DNA of 64,000 nt, taken from the NCBI GenBank assembly GCA_025846845.1, contig JAOYTL010000016.1, forward strand, positions 1-64,000. Reading direction: 5' to 3'. Position numbers and translations under genes: made by a program. This stretch comes from Alloboseaceae bacterium BT-24-1 (lineage in GTDB: Bacteria; Pseudomonadota; Alphaproteobacteria; Rhizobiales; Beijerinckiaceae). How positions within the stretch are numbered: the first letter of the stretch is position 1; each line of letters starts with the position of its first letter. Under the pieces are notes generated by a model. That model did no database searches and had not been told where the DNA came from. It saw only the letters and a program-made list of their open reading frames with translations. Shown one piece after another: positions 42,965 to 51,992 of this stretch.

Positions 42965-42993
42965 AACAAAAAACGCGGCCCGAAGGCCGCGTT
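42965..42993 (-). terminator. Rho-independent terminator of rplS
   Basis: On the minus strand perfect 9-bp arms AACGCGGCC and GGCCGCGTT enclose TTCG and run into TTTTGTTGCC. It lies 31 nt after the rplS stop. Confidence 0.92.
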
Positions 42994-43023
42994 CCTGAAA
43001 ATCCAGTTAGGGGCGGAGGGCTC

Positions 43024-43416
43024 TTACTTGCCCTTGCTCTCGCCCTTGGCCGGCTTGGCGTCGACGCGCTCGGCGATACGGGCCGACTTGCCGCGACGAT
43101 CGCGCAGGTAATACAGCTTGGCGCGGCGAACCTTGCCCTTGCGGACGACCTTGATCGAGTCGAGGTTCGGCGAATACAGCGGGAAGACGCGCTCGACGCC
43201 CTCGCCATAGGAGATCTTGCGGACGGTGAAGCTCTGGTTCAGCCCGCCGCCATTGCGGGCGATGCAGACGCCTTCATAGGCCTGGACGCGGCTACGCTCG
43301 CCTTCCTTGACCTTGACGTTGACCTGCACGGTGTCGCCGGGCTGGAAATGCGGGATTTCCTTGCCGTCGGCAAGCTTGGCGATCTGTTCCTGATCGATCT
43401 GCTCGATGATGTTCAT
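43024..43416 (-). CDS. rplS: 50S ribosomal protein L19
   Basis: 130 residues with all L19 signatures: MNIIEQIDQEQIAKL, PHFQPGDTVQVNVKVKEGER, RVQAYEGVCIARNGGGLNQS, SYGEGVERVFPLYSPNLDSI and KVRRAKLYYLRDRRGKSARI. It sits at the 30S-50S interface. The start at 43416 is canonical. It usually closes the rpsP-rimM-trmD-rplS operon; here it stands alone on the opposite strand, about 19 kb from trmD. Confidence 0.97.
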   Translation of the reverse strand: MNIIEQIDQEQIAKLADGKEIPHFQPGDTVQVNVKVKEGERSRVQAYEGVCIARNGGGLNQSFTVRKISYGEGVERVFPLYSPNLDSIKVVRKGKVRRAKLYYLRDRRGKSARIAERVDAKPAKGESKGK

Positions 43417-43604
43417 GGGTCTCTCCATGGCCGTGTTCGCGCGGAAGCGCGGGCTTTCGGCTCGCTGTTTTAAGTTGAGTGCCGGGCCTTACAGGAGCGC
43501 GGTGTGTTTGTCGAGCACGAGATGAGCTGTGTGAAGGGTTTTGCCTTGCCTGGTCCGCCTGCCTATGGTCGCCGCCATCGCCAGTCTCGCTTCGGACAGC
43601 CGTC

Positions 43605-44393
43605 ATGCCTCAGGACATCGCCAAGGTCGCCCTCGTAACCGGGGCCGCACGCGGGATCGGGCTTGCGACCGCCAAGCGTTTCCTCGCCGACAACTGGCGC
43701 GTCGCCTTGCTCGACATCGATGCGCCGGAACTCGCCAGGGCGATGGCCGAGCTTGATGCACCGACCGTGACGATGACCATCGCCTGTGACGTCGCCATGC
43801 CGGCGCAGGTTTCGGAGGCCATCGACGCTGTGGTCGAGCGTTTCGGCCGGCTCGATGCTCTTGTCAACAATGCCGGCACCGCCGTGTTCAAGCCGCTGCT
43901 GGAGACGACCTACGCCGAATGGCAGCGCGTGCTCGCGGTCAATCTCGACGGGCCGTTCCTGACCACCCAGGCCGCTGCGCCGGTGATGGCCGATAATGGC
44001 GGCGGCGCCATCGTCAACATCACCTCGATCTCGGGCCTGCGTGCCTCGACGCTGCGCGTCGCCTACGGCACCAGCAAGGCGGCGCTTGCCCACCTCACCA
44101 AGCAGCAGGCGGCCGAACTCGCCGGGCTCGGCATCCGCGTCAACGCGGTCGCGCCCGGGCCGGTCGAGACTGCCATGGCCAAGGCCGTGCACTCGCCGGA
44201 GATCCGCGCCGATTATCACGACGCCATCCCGCTCGCCCGATACGGAGCAGAGGAGGAGCTCGCCGAGGCGATCTTCTTCCTGTGCAGCGACCGGTCGAGC
44301 TACATCACCGGCCAGGTGCTCGCCGTCGATGGCGGCTTCGACGCGGTCGGCATCGGCTTGCCGACATTGCGCGGGCAGCGCCGTAATCGCTAA
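43605..44393 (+). CDS. Short-chain dehydrogenase/reductase
   Basis: 262 residues of the classical SDR type: TGAARGIGLATAKRF near residue 12, NNAGTAVFKP, catalytic Ser in ITSISGLR and YGTSKAALAH (Tyr-x3-Lys), VNAVAPGPVETAMAKAV, and the C-terminal SSYITGQVLAVDGGFDAVG. The substrate is unknown. The frame extends upstream to 43479 but only with non-conserved residues. It overlaps the convergent NmrA-type gene by 4 nt. Confidence 0.9.
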   Translation: MPQDIAKVALVTGAARGIGLATAKRFLADNWRVALLDIDAPELARAMAELDAPTVTMTIACDVAMPAQVSEAIDAVVERFGRLDALVNNAGTAVFKPLLETTYAEWQRVLAVNLDGPFLTTQAAAPVMADNGGGAIVNITSISGLRASTLRVAYGTSKAALAHLTKQQAAELAGLGIRVNAVAPGPVETAMAKAVHSPEIRADYHDAIPLARYGAEEELAEAIFFLCSDRSSYITGQVLAVDGGFDAVGIGLPTLRGQRRNR

Positions 44394-45253
44394 CCCAGCA
44401 GTCCGGCCAGCGCCGCCTTCAGCGCGACGCTGCCGCGGCGCGTCTCGCCGACCGCCTCGAAAGCGGCGCGGCCGGCATTCATGGCGTCGTAGAGCCCGGC
44501 CAGCTCGCGGGCATGGCTCGCGCTCAGCCCGGCGGCGACGAGCCCCGGCTCCCATTCCTCGCGCGGCGTCGCCACCGCCGCAACGGGCTTGCCGAGCAAT
44601 TCACCGAGCGCCAGCGCTGCCTCTTCAGGCGAGTACTCTGCCGGCCCCTTCAGGTTGATGATGCGCTCGCCGGCATGCGGGCGGGCGAGCTCGGCAGCCG
44701 CCTGCCGGCCGACATCGAGGGCGGAGACGGTCTCGCCGGCAGCATCGAGCGGCTGGCGCATGCTCGGCAGGATGCCGTGCTCGGCCGCGACGCCAAGGAC
44801 GCTGCCCCAGTTCTCCATGAATTCGGTGGCGCGGATGAAGGTCAGGGAAGGGGCCGCGCCGCGCAAGACCTGCTCGAAATCGTGCAGCGCGCGGACGATG
44901 CCGGTCCCTTCCGTGAGATGGGCCCCGCTCGACGAAAGCGCCACCACATGCGGCACGCCCGCGCGGCGGATCGCCTCGGCGATCGCGGCTCCGTTCTTTG
45001 CGGCCGCAGCGAAAACATCCTCGGCCGCATGCGGCACCGGATTGAGCACATAGACCGCCGCGGCGCCGGTGAAGGCGGCCGTCAGTGCCTCGGCATCGTC
45101 GAGATCGGCCTTGGCCAGAACCGCACCCTTGTCGGCAAGTGCTGCGGCGCGGTGCGGCTCCCGGACGATCGCCCTGACCGCATGGCCAGCTGCGAGGGTG
45201 GCCACCAAAGCCGCGCCGCCCGTCTGTCCCGTGGCTCCCATGATCGCAAACAT
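44390..45253 (-). CDS. NmrA/NAD(P)-binding quinone-oxidoreductase-like protein
   Basis: 287 residues: N-terminal Rossmann GATGQTGGAALVATL, AVYVLNPVP, AIRRAGVPHVVALSSSGAHL, FIRATEFMENWGSVLGVAAE. This is the extended-SDR atypical group (NmrA, QOR2-like) that binds NAD(P)H and often acts as a redox sensor or quinone reductase. It is divergent from an HxlR regulator, the standard pairing for quinone- or aldehyde-responsive control. Confidence 0.87.
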   Translation of the reverse strand: MFAIMGATGQTGGAALVATLAAGHAVRAIVREPHRAAALADKGAVLAKADLDDAEALTAAFTGAAAVYVLNPVPHAAEDVFAAAAKNGAAIAEAIRRAGVPHVVALSSSGAHLTEGTGIVRALHDFEQVLRGAAPSLTFIRATEFMENWGSVLGVAAEHGILPSMRQPLDAAGETVSALDVGRQAAAELARPHAGERIINLKGPAEYSPEEAALALGELLGKPVAAVATPREEWEPGLVAAGLSASHARELAGLYDAMNAGRAAFEAVGETRRGSVALKAALAGLLG

Positions 45254-45343
45254 CCAAGTCCTCCATCGGTTGATGACGAGGACATAACAGGGCAGTATCA
45301 TAAGCATAAGTACACAATTTTTATACCGGATTGGAGTCGACCG

Positions 45344-45688
45344 ATGCGCCCGTCGCTCAAGGACATCCCCTATGTCTGGTGCCCGGTGGAGGCGACGATC
45401 GACGTGATCGGCGGCAAGTGGAAAGCGCTGATCCTGTTCCAGCTGACGCGCGGGCCGTGCCGCTTCAACGCGCTGCGCCGGCTTCTCCCGCATGTGACAC
45501 AGCGGATGATGACCCTGCAGTTGCGGGCCCTCGAGGAGGATGGGGTCATCTCCCGCAGCGTGCAAGAAACGGTGCCGCCCAAGGTCGAATATGCCCTGAC
45601 CGAGCGCGGCTGGGCGCTGGCGCCGATCTTCGAGGGGATGGCGCATTGGGGGCAGGCGCATGGCACGCGCCGGTCGGAGCCGGCCTGA
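45344..45688 (+). CDS. HxlR-family transcriptional regulator
   Basis: 114 residues: YVWCPVEATIDVIGGKWKAL (conserved Cys and GGKWK), ILFQLTRGPCRFNALRRLLP, VTQRMMTLQLRALEEDGVIS, PPKVEYALTERGWALAPIF. HxlR/YodB proteins are winged-helix repressors whose N-terminal Cys senses electrophiles. The Cys is present here. The 90-bp divergent spacer holds a CATAAG direct repeat (45299-45310) framed by GTA and TAC, likely operator sequence. Confidence 0.94.
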   Translation: MRPSLKDIPYVWCPVEATIDVIGGKWKALILFQLTRGPCRFNALRRLLPHVTQRMMTLQLRALEEDGVISRSVQETVPPKVEYALTERGWALAPIFEGMAHWGQAHGTRRSEPA

Positions 45689-45899
45689 ACCGGCGGCAAC
45701 ATTCCGCTTGCGCCTGCTCCGGAACGGCGCGAACCTGTCTCCCGACACCCCTCTTCGACGGCCGCCCGACCCCGTCGGGCCCGAGCGACCGCCGCCTCAT
45801 CGGCGTGGGCGCTCCATTCTCCGTTCCCGCCGGTCAACCGCCGCCCCGGATTTCGGCTTCAGGCCATCCGTCCGCGCGGCCAAACCGAAGGAGGACGAC

Positions 45900-47978
45900 A
45901 TGGCTGTGACTTCCGGCAATGGAGGAAACCCGTCCGGCGTCAGAGGTAAGGGGCCGCGATGCATCGCGATCGTCGGTCCCTTCCAGAGCGGCAAGACCAG
46001 CCTGTTCGAGAGTATTCTGGAGCGTTGCGGCGCAGTTTCGCGTGCCGGCTCCGTCAAGACGAAGAACAGTGTCGGTGACGCCTCGCCCGAGGCACGCTCC
46101 CACCAGATGAGCACCGAGCCCAATGTCGCCAGCGTCGACTTCATGGGCGAGCGCTACACCTTCATCGACTGCCCCGGCTCCGTCGAATTCCTGCACGAGA
46201 TGCGCCATGTCCTGCCGGCGGTCGACGCTGCGGTCGTGGTCTGCGAGGCCGATGACCGCAAGGCGCCGGCGCTGGAGCTCGTGCTGCGCGAGCTCGAGGA
46301 GGCCGACATTCCGCGCTTCCTCTTCCTGAACAAGATCGATTCCGCCTCGCGGCGTGTGCGCGAGACCCTGGCATTGCTGCAGCGCGCCTCGCGCACCCCA
46401 CTGCTGCTCCGGCAGATCCCGATCTGGCGCAACGGCATCGCGGTCGGTTTCATCGACCTCGCGCTGGAACGCGCCTTCATCTATCGCGAGCATGCTCCAA
46501 GCGAGATCGTGCCGCTCGCGCCCGAAGAGGTCGAGCGCGAGCGCGACGCCAGATTCTCGATGCTGGAAAAGCTCGCCGACTATGACGACGAGCTGATGGA
46601 GGGACTGCTCGGCGACATCGAACCGCCACGGGACCTCGTTTTCGACGACCTCGCCCGCGAGCTCAAGGAGCGCCATGTCGTGCCCGTACTGATCGGCGCG
46701 GCCGAGCGCGGCAACGGCGTCACCCGTTTGCTCAAGGCGCTCAGGCACGAGGCGCCGACGCTGGCGGTCACGCGCGGGCGGATCGGCGTCGTCGACAGCG
46801 GCGCGCCGCTGGCGCTGGTGCTGAAGACCTGGCAGTCGGGCCAGGGCGGGAAGCTTTCGCTGGCGCGTATCCTGCGCGGGCGCATGGCGGAGGGCGATGT
46901 GCTCACATCGTCCGGCGGTGTCGAGGCTCGTATCGGCGGTGTGCTAGAGCTCAAGGGGGCCGAGCAGCAGCGCCGCCCTGCGGCGGATGAAGGCGAGGTC
47001 GTCGCCTTCTCGCGGCTCGAAGGCATCCGCACCGGAGATACCGTCGCCGTTGGCAAGGCCCGGCCGGATACCGTCAGTGCCGTGGCGCCGTCCGAGCCGG
47101 TCCATGCGCTGTCGGTCGGCGTCAAGGATCGCAAGGACGAGGTCAGGCTGACCGCCGGCCTCGCCAAGCTGATCGAGGAGGACCCGGCGCTCGCCCTTGA
47201 ACATCGCGCCGAGTTCGGCGAGATGCGCCTCTCCGGCCAGGGCGAGATGCATCTGCGCGTCACGCTGGAGCGACTGGCCGGGCGCTACGGCATCAGCGTC
47301 GACAGTGGTGCGACGCAGCTCGGCTATCGCGAGACCCTGCGCGGCAAGGCGAGTGCGCGCGGCCGGCACCGCAAGCAGAGCGGCGGCCACGGCCAGTTCG
47401 GCGATGTCGTGCTCGAGATCGCGCCGCTGCAGCGCGGCGAGGGTATCCGCTTCGTCGACCGTATCACCGGAGGCGTCGTGCCGAGACAGTATATCAGCTC
47501 GGTCGAGGCCGGCGTGCGCGATTATTGCCAGCGCGGCCCGCTCGGTTTTCCGCTCGTCGACATCGAGGTGACGTTGACGGACGGCTCCTATCACACGGTC
47601 GATTCCTCCGACATGGCTTTCCGGCAGGCGGCGCGGATCGCGATGGGTGAGGCCTGCCCGCAGGCCAAGCCCGTGCTGCTGGAGCCGATCCTGGCGGTCG
47701 AGATCGTGATCCCGTCGGATGCGATGTCGCGCGCCTCGGCGATCGTCTCGGCAAGGCGCGGCCAGATCCTCGGCTATGACGCGCGGCCCGGCTGGCGCGG
47801 TTGGGACCAGATCAACGCGCTGATGCCGGAGGCCGAGATGGCTGGGTTGATTGTCGAATTGCGCTCGGCGACGGCCGGCGTCGGCTCGTTCAGCGCCCGC
47901 TTCGACCATCTCGCCGAGCTGGCAGGCAAGCCGGCAGATGCGGTGGTCGCGGCTCAGGCGATGGCGCAGGCGCGTTAG
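45900..47978 (+). CDS. Elongation factor G-like GTPase
   Basis: 692 residues. The G domain has P-loop GPFQSGKTS, G3 DCPGSVEF and G4 NKIDSASRR. Domain II follows (LVLKTWQSGQGGKLSLARIL), then EF-G domains III-V (SGQGEMHLRVTLERLAGRYG, QSGGHGQFGDVVLEI, MSRASAIVSARRGQILGYDA). It belongs to the shorter, divergent EF-G-like group, not housekeeping FusA: the P-loop is GPFQSGKT instead of AHIDAGKT, and the switch-I region is altered. A translational back-up or ribosome-associated role is likely. GGAGGACGAC precedes ATG 45900. Confidence 0.9.
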   Translation: MAVTSGNGGNPSGVRGKGPRCIAIVGPFQSGKTSLFESILERCGAVSRAGSVKTKNSVGDASPEARSHQMSTEPNVASVDFMGERYTFIDCPGSVEFLHEMRHVLPAVDAAVVVCEADDRKAPALELVLRELEEADIPRFLFLNKIDSASRRVRETLALLQRASRTPLLLRQIPIWRNGIAVGFIDLALERAFIYREHAPSEIVPLAPEEVERERDARFSMLEKLADYDDELMEGLLGDIEPPRDLVFDDLARELKERHVVPVLIGAAERGNGVTRLLKALRHEAPTLAVTRGRIGVVDSGAPLALVLKTWQSGQGGKLSLARILRGRMAEGDVLTSSGGVEARIGGVLELKGAEQQRRPAADEGEVVAFSRLEGIRTGDTVAVGKARPDTVSAVAPSEPVHALSVGVKDRKDEVRLTAGLAKLIEEDPALALEHRAEFGEMRLSGQGEMHLRVTLERLAGRYGISVDSGATQLGYRETLRGKASARGRHRKQSGGHGQFGDVVLEIAPLQRGEGIRFVDRITGGVVPRQYISSVEAGVRDYCQRGPLGFPLVDIEVTLTDGSYHTVDSSDMAFRQAARIAMGEACPQAKPVLLEPILAVEIVIPSDAMSRASAIVSARRGQILGYDARPGWRGWDQINALMPEAEMAGLIVELRSATAGVGSFSARFDHLAELAGKPADAVVAAQAMAQAR

Positions 47979-48336
47979 AGCCCGTTCCGGCCGATTGCGC
48001 AGCAGACTGACCGAAGGAACGAAATTAGACTAAAGTCTATGAACGAAAGGTGAGATGCAGATTCATCGGTCGGGTTGGCTGGACCCGACCGGATTCAGCC
48101 CTGGCCTCGGTTTTTGTGGTTTGCCTGCGATTGGATACGGCGCCAGCTTCGGCCTGTTGCAGCGTAAAGGTTTATATGTAAACTTTTGCGTGTCGGGTGC
48201 TTGCGCCCGACGCTAGGCTTGCGCAGTGTAGCGTGAGACAATCAGAAGGTGCGGAACGTGACCGGCCGGCAGCCGGGCGTCCGCGGCGCGGTACCCACAC
48301 CCGGTAACAGGGCGGGCCGCTGAGGGGAGGATGACG
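47979..48336. other. Palindrome-rich intergenic region upstream of fadD
   Basis: 358 bases without a convincing gene. It contains the perfect 14-bp palindrome TAGACTAAAGTCTA (48026-48039), the hairpin at 48067-48091, GTTTA-TATG-TAAAC (48170-48183) in an AT-rich patch, and the stem GTCGGGTGC/GCGCCCGAC near 48189-48208. The AT-rich inverted repeats look like regulator sites for fadD. Only the region before 48337 contains the ribosome site. Confidence 0.5.
48067..48091 (+). terminator. Hairpin after the EF-G-like gene
   Basis: Perfect 9-bp arms CGGTCGGGT and ACCCGACCG around TGGCTGG, 88 nt beyond the stop. GGTTTTTG follows about 20 nt later, not directly, so terminator function is uncertain. 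Confidence 0.35.
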
Positions 48337-50058
48337 ATGACGGCAGTTTCAGCGGTTCAGTCGGCGCCGGATGCACGTCCCTGGCTGGCGCATTATCCGC
48401 CGGCCGTACCGCCTACCATCGACGAGGCCGGAGTCGGCACGCTCGCCGATCTGATTCGCAGCGCCTACGAGACTTATCCCGATCGCCAGGCGTTCGAGAG
48501 CTTCGGCAAGTCGATCACCTTTGCCGAGGTCGGTCGCGCAGCGCGCGCCTTTGCCGCCTGGCTGCAGACACAGGGCTTCAAGAAGGGTGACCGCATCGCG
48601 CTGATGATGCCGAACATCCTGGCCAATCCGGCGACGATCTTCGGCACGCTGCTCGGCGGCTTCACCGTGGTCAACGTCAACCCGCTCTACACCGCCCGCG
48701 AGCTGACGCATCAGCTCAACGACTCCGGCGCGCGCGCGCTGGTCGTGATCGAGAACTTCGCCCATGTCGTCGAGGAAGCGCGGCCCAATCTGAAGCTGGA
48801 GTCGATCGTCATCGCCACGGCCGGCGACCTGATGGGCTTCAAGGGGGCGATCGTCAATTTCGTCGCCCGCAAGATCAAGAAGGTGGTGAAGCCCTACAAC
48901 CTGCCGGGTGCGGTGCCGCTCAAGACGATCTTCGCACAGCCGGGAACGATGAGCCCGGTCACGATTGCGCCCGAAGATGTCGCCTTCCTGCAATATACCG
49001 GCGGCACCACCGGCGTCGCCAAAGGCGCGACGCTGACCCACCGCAACGTCGCCTCCAATGTCGCGCAATGTGCGCTCTGGCTCGGCTGGCAGCTCGAGCC
49101 GCCGCATGGCCGCAGCGACTACCAGCACGTCATGGTGACGGCGCTGCCGCTCTACCACATCTTCGCGCTGACCTGCTGCTGCATGTTCATGCTGCGCATC
49201 GGCGCCAAGAGCCTGCTGATCGCCAATCCGCGGGATATCGCCGGCTTCATCAAGATTCTGAAGGGAAGCCGGTTCACGCTCTTTTCCGGCGTCAACACGC
49301 TCTACAACGCGCTCGCCAGCCACCCCGACATCAAGGATGTGAACTTCTCCGAGCTGCGCTTTGCCATCGCCGGCGGCATGGCGACGCAGGCCGCCGTCGC
49401 CAAGCGCTGGAAAGACGCCACCGGTCGGCCGATCATCGAAGGCTACGGCCTGTCGGAGACATCGCCGGTCGCCTCGGTCAACCGCACCGACATCTCCGAA
49501 TTCACCGGTACGATCGGGTACCCGCTGTCTTCGACCGACTTCGCCATTCGCGATGCCGAGGGCAATGACATGCCGGCAGGCGAAGCCGGCGAGATCTGCA
49601 TCCGCGGACCGCAGGTGATGGCCGGCTATTGGAACCGGCCGGACGAGACCGCCAAGGTGATGACGGCAGACGGCTTTTTCCGCACGGGCGACGTCGGCGT
49701 CCTCCTGCCGGACGGGCAGGTCAAGGTCGTCGACCGGATGAAGGACATGGTCATCGTCTCCGGCTTCAACGTCTATCCGAACGAGGTCGAGGACGTGCTC
49801 GCCAAGCATCCGGGCGTGCTGGAATCTGCCGTGATCGGCCTGCCGGACGAGCATTCCGGCGAGGCGGTGACCGCCTTCGTGGTCAAGCGCGACCCCGCCG
49901 TCACCTCGGAAGAGCTGCGCGCCTTCTGCAAGGAGAACCTGACCGGCTACAAGGTGCCCAAGCAGATCATCTTCCGCGACGCCCTGCCGAAGACCAATGT
50001 CGGCAAGGTTCTGCGCCGGGCGCTGCGCGAGGAGGTCGCCGCCGGGCACAAAGCCTGA
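48337..50058 (+). CDS. fadD: Long-chain-fatty-acid-CoA ligase
   Basis: 573 residues, ANL-superfamily enzyme: AMP-binding P-loop YTGGTTGVAKGATLTH (about residue 221), GYGLSETSPVASVN, FFRTGDVGVL (A8), and the catalytic Lys in LPKTNVGKVLRRALRE near the C-terminus. It activates long-chain fatty acids with ATP and CoA at the inner membrane. Start choice: GGGGAGG directly abuts ATG 48331 but lies 6 nt from ATG 48337, so 48337 is favoured. It is preceded by a palindrome-rich regulatory spacer. Confidence 0.93.
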   Translation: MTAVSAVQSAPDARPWLAHYPPAVPPTIDEAGVGTLADLIRSAYETYPDRQAFESFGKSITFAEVGRAARAFAAWLQTQGFKKGDRIALMMPNILANPATIFGTLLGGFTVVNVNPLYTARELTHQLNDSGARALVVIENFAHVVEEARPNLKLESIVIATAGDLMGFKGAIVNFVARKIKKVVKPYNLPGAVPLKTIFAQPGTMSPVTIAPEDVAFLQYTGGTTGVAKGATLTHRNVASNVAQCALWLGWQLEPPHGRSDYQHVMVTALPLYHIFALTCCCMFMLRIGAKSLLIANPRDIAGFIKILKGSRFTLFSGVNTLYNALASHPDIKDVNFSELRFAIAGGMATQAAVAKRWKDATGRPIIEGYGLSETSPVASVNRTDISEFTGTIGYPLSSTDFAIRDAEGNDMPAGEAGEICIRGPQVMAGYWNRPDETAKVMTADGFFRTGDVGVLLPDGQVKVVDRMKDMVIVSGFNVYPNEVEDVLAKHPGVLESAVIGLPDEHSGEAVTAFVVKRDPAVTSEELRAFCKENLTGYKVPKQIIFRDALPKTNVGKVLRRALREEVAAGHKA

Positions 50059-50071
50059 GCGGTGCGCAAGC

Positions 50072-50635
50072 CTATTCGGGTGCGTGGATCGTCGCGCGCA
50101 GCGCCCTGAACTGCGGCAGCGCGGCTGCGAGCCCAGCCTGATCGGTGGCGCAGATCAGCGCCGTGCGGCCCTTCGCCGTCTCCATGGTCGAGGTGAACAT
50201 GCGTATGCTCTGCGCGTTCGGACCGGCCTTGGGCGTGACGATCAGCTCGATGCCGTTGAAGCCCTGGTGCTCGAACAGCTTGAGGTCGGACACCGTGCCG
50301 ATCGTCTCGAACATCTCGCGATAGAGCTGCTGCCATTCCGGTTTGGCCATCTGCTCATTGACGACCTCGCGCGTCAGCTTGGCGTTCTGTGCCGCGCTCT
50401 TGAAGCCGAGCGTGCAGAGTTGGCCGGTGTTGTTCACCGCCTTCGGCGTGCCGGTCTTCGAGCTGATGTCGATCGTCACCTCGAACTGCGGATGCGGCTT
50501 GCCGGCCTCCGCCTTGAAGCCGGCGGGTGGCGCGACTGAAAGGCTGGTCGCGGCATCGCCATAGGACTGTGCGGCGGCGCTTCCTGCGAACAGGGCGGCG
50601 GCGAAGGCGGCGGAAAGATAGAGCGGTCGGATCAT
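50072..50635 (-). CDS. Secreted protein, 187 residues, unknown function
   Basis: Signal peptide MIRPLYLSAAFAAALFAGSA with cleavage near AAAQS. The mature part contains SVAPPAGFKAEAGKPHPQFE, VTIDISSKTGTPKAVNNTGQ, LCTLGFKSAAQNAKLT (single Cys) and a second Cys in ALICATDQ, so one disulphide is possible. No recognised family. GTG 50641 is an alternative start two codons earlier. It is convergent with fadD. Confidence 0.75.
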   Translation of the reverse strand: MIRPLYLSAAFAAALFAGSAAAQSYGDAATSLSVAPPAGFKAEAGKPHPQFEVTIDISSKTGTPKAVNNTGQLCTLGFKSAAQNAKLTREVVNEQMAKPEWQQLYREMFETIGTVSDLKLFEHQGFNGIELIVTPKAGPNAQSIRMFTSTMETAKGRTALICATDQAGLAAALPQFRALRATIHAPE

Positions 50636-50714
50636 GGCCACGAGCTAGTTCCCGATTGCGACAGCGTGGAGACGAATGGTTCGGTGCGGCTATGGGCGTC
50701 GCACGGGCTTCACG

Positions 50715-51992
50715 TCAAGCCGCGAGCAGGGATTTCCCGGCCTGGGCATGGGCCGTCACCGGCAGGATCTGGCCGGCTAAGACGCTGCTGCCGAAGCGAA
50801 CCAGGGTGAAGTCCTCGGCCCGGCCGGTGTCGCCGCGCTCGGTCAGCACCGAGAGCGGTCGGCCGATGCGGGCGGCAAGATGCCGGGTATGTGCGGCTTC
50901 CGCCGCCTCGCGCAGCCGAGCTGCCCGCTCCTTGATCTCGCTGCCGGTCACCTGCGGCATGCGCGCTGCCGGCGTGCCGGGCCGGGCTGAGAACGGAAAG
51001 CCATGGACATAGGACAGCCCGCACTCTTCGATCAGGCTGAGCGTGCGGGAAAACATCGTCTCATCCTCGGTCGGGAATCCTGCGATCAAGTCGGCGCCGA
51101 AGACGATCTCTGGGCGCAAGCTGCGCATCTCGTCACAGAACCGGACTGCGTCGGCACGGCTGTGGCGGCGCTTCATCCGCTTTAGCACGAGGTCGTCGCC
51201 GGCTTGCAGTGAGAGATGCAGATGCGGCATCAGCCGCGGCTCCCCGGCGATCAGAGCTCGCAGATCATCGTCGACCTCGACCGCGTCGAGGGAGGACAGG
51301 CGCAGCCGCTTCAGCTCGGGCAGCGCCGCCAGGACCGCGCCGACAAGCGCGCCGAGCGTCGGTCCATCGGATCTCTCCCGGCCATAGCTGGTCAGGTCGA
51401 CGCCGGTCAGCACGATCTCGCTGGCGCCATCCTCGACGAGACGGCGCGCCTGCACGACGACCTCGTCGACTCCAGCCGAGCGCGCATTGCCGCGCCCGAG
51501 CGGGATGACGCAGAAGGTGCAGCGATGGTCGCAGCCGTTCTGCACCTGCAGGAAGCCGCGCGTATGCTGGCCCAGCGCCTGCGTGCGGTGAGGGGTGGCA
51601 TCGCGCGCCTGCATGATGTCGCCGACCGCGATCTTGCCGGCCGGGTCGCTGTCCGGGCTCGCGGCACGCAGGCTGTTCGAGCTAGCGAGTGCCCGCCAAT
51701 TCGCCATGTCGAGCTTCTCGGTATTGCCGAGCACCCGCGCCACCTCTGGCATGGCGGCGAAGCGCGCGGGTTCGATCTGCGCGGCGCAGCCGGTGACGAC
51801 GATCGGGCGCTCGGGCTTTTCGCGAGCGAGCCGGCGGATCGCCTGGCCGGCCTGGCGCACCGCTTCCGCAGTCACCGCGCAGGTATTGATCACCGCGAGG
51901 TCGGAGAGGCCGGCGGCGAGCGCTTGCCGCTCGATCGTCTCGCTCTCGACCAGATTGAGCCGGCAGCCGAAGGTGACGAGCTCGACCGCCAT
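50715..51992 (-). CDS. mtaB: tRNA t6A37 methylthiotransferase MtaB
   Basis: 425 residues, radical-SAM methylthiotransferase. The N-terminal MTTase domain has three cluster Cys (TFGCRLNLVESE, VINTCAVTAEAV, VVTGCAAQ). The radical-SAM motif is CDHRCTFCVIP near residue 160, followed by SLQAGDDLVLKRMKRRHSRA and a short TRAM-like C-terminus. It converts t6A37 to ms2t6A37 in tRNA. The ATG overlaps the dapF stop (TGATG), a conserved pairing in alphaproteobacteria. Confidence 0.95.
   Translation of the reverse strand: MAVELVTFGCRLNLVESETIERQALAAGLSDLAVINTCAVTAEAVRQAGQAIRRLAREKPERPIVVTGCAAQIEPARFAAMPEVARVLGNTEKLDMANWRALASSNSLRAASPDSDPAGKIAVGDIMQARDATPHRTQALGQHTRGFLQVQNGCDHRCTFCVIPLGRGNARSAGVDEVVVQARRLVEDGASEIVLTGVDLTSYGRERSDGPTLGALVGAVLAALPELKRLRLSSLDAVEVDDDLRALIAGEPRLMPHLHLSLQAGDDLVLKRMKRRHSRADAVRFCDEMRSLRPEIVFGADLIAGFPTEDETMFSRTLSLIEECGLSYVHGFPFSARPGTPAARMPQVTGSEIKERAARLREAAEAAHTRHLAARIGRPLSVLTERGDTGRAEDFTLVRFGSSVLAGQILPVTAHAQAGKSLLAA

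Noticed and set aside
48331..48336. ATG 48331 as the fadD start
   Set aside because: The ribosome site GGGGAGG touches it with no spacing; ATG 48337 has a 6-nt spacing.
48349..50049. A 566-codon open frame antisense to fadD
   Set aside because: It mirrors the fadD codon pattern and shows no recognisable domain.
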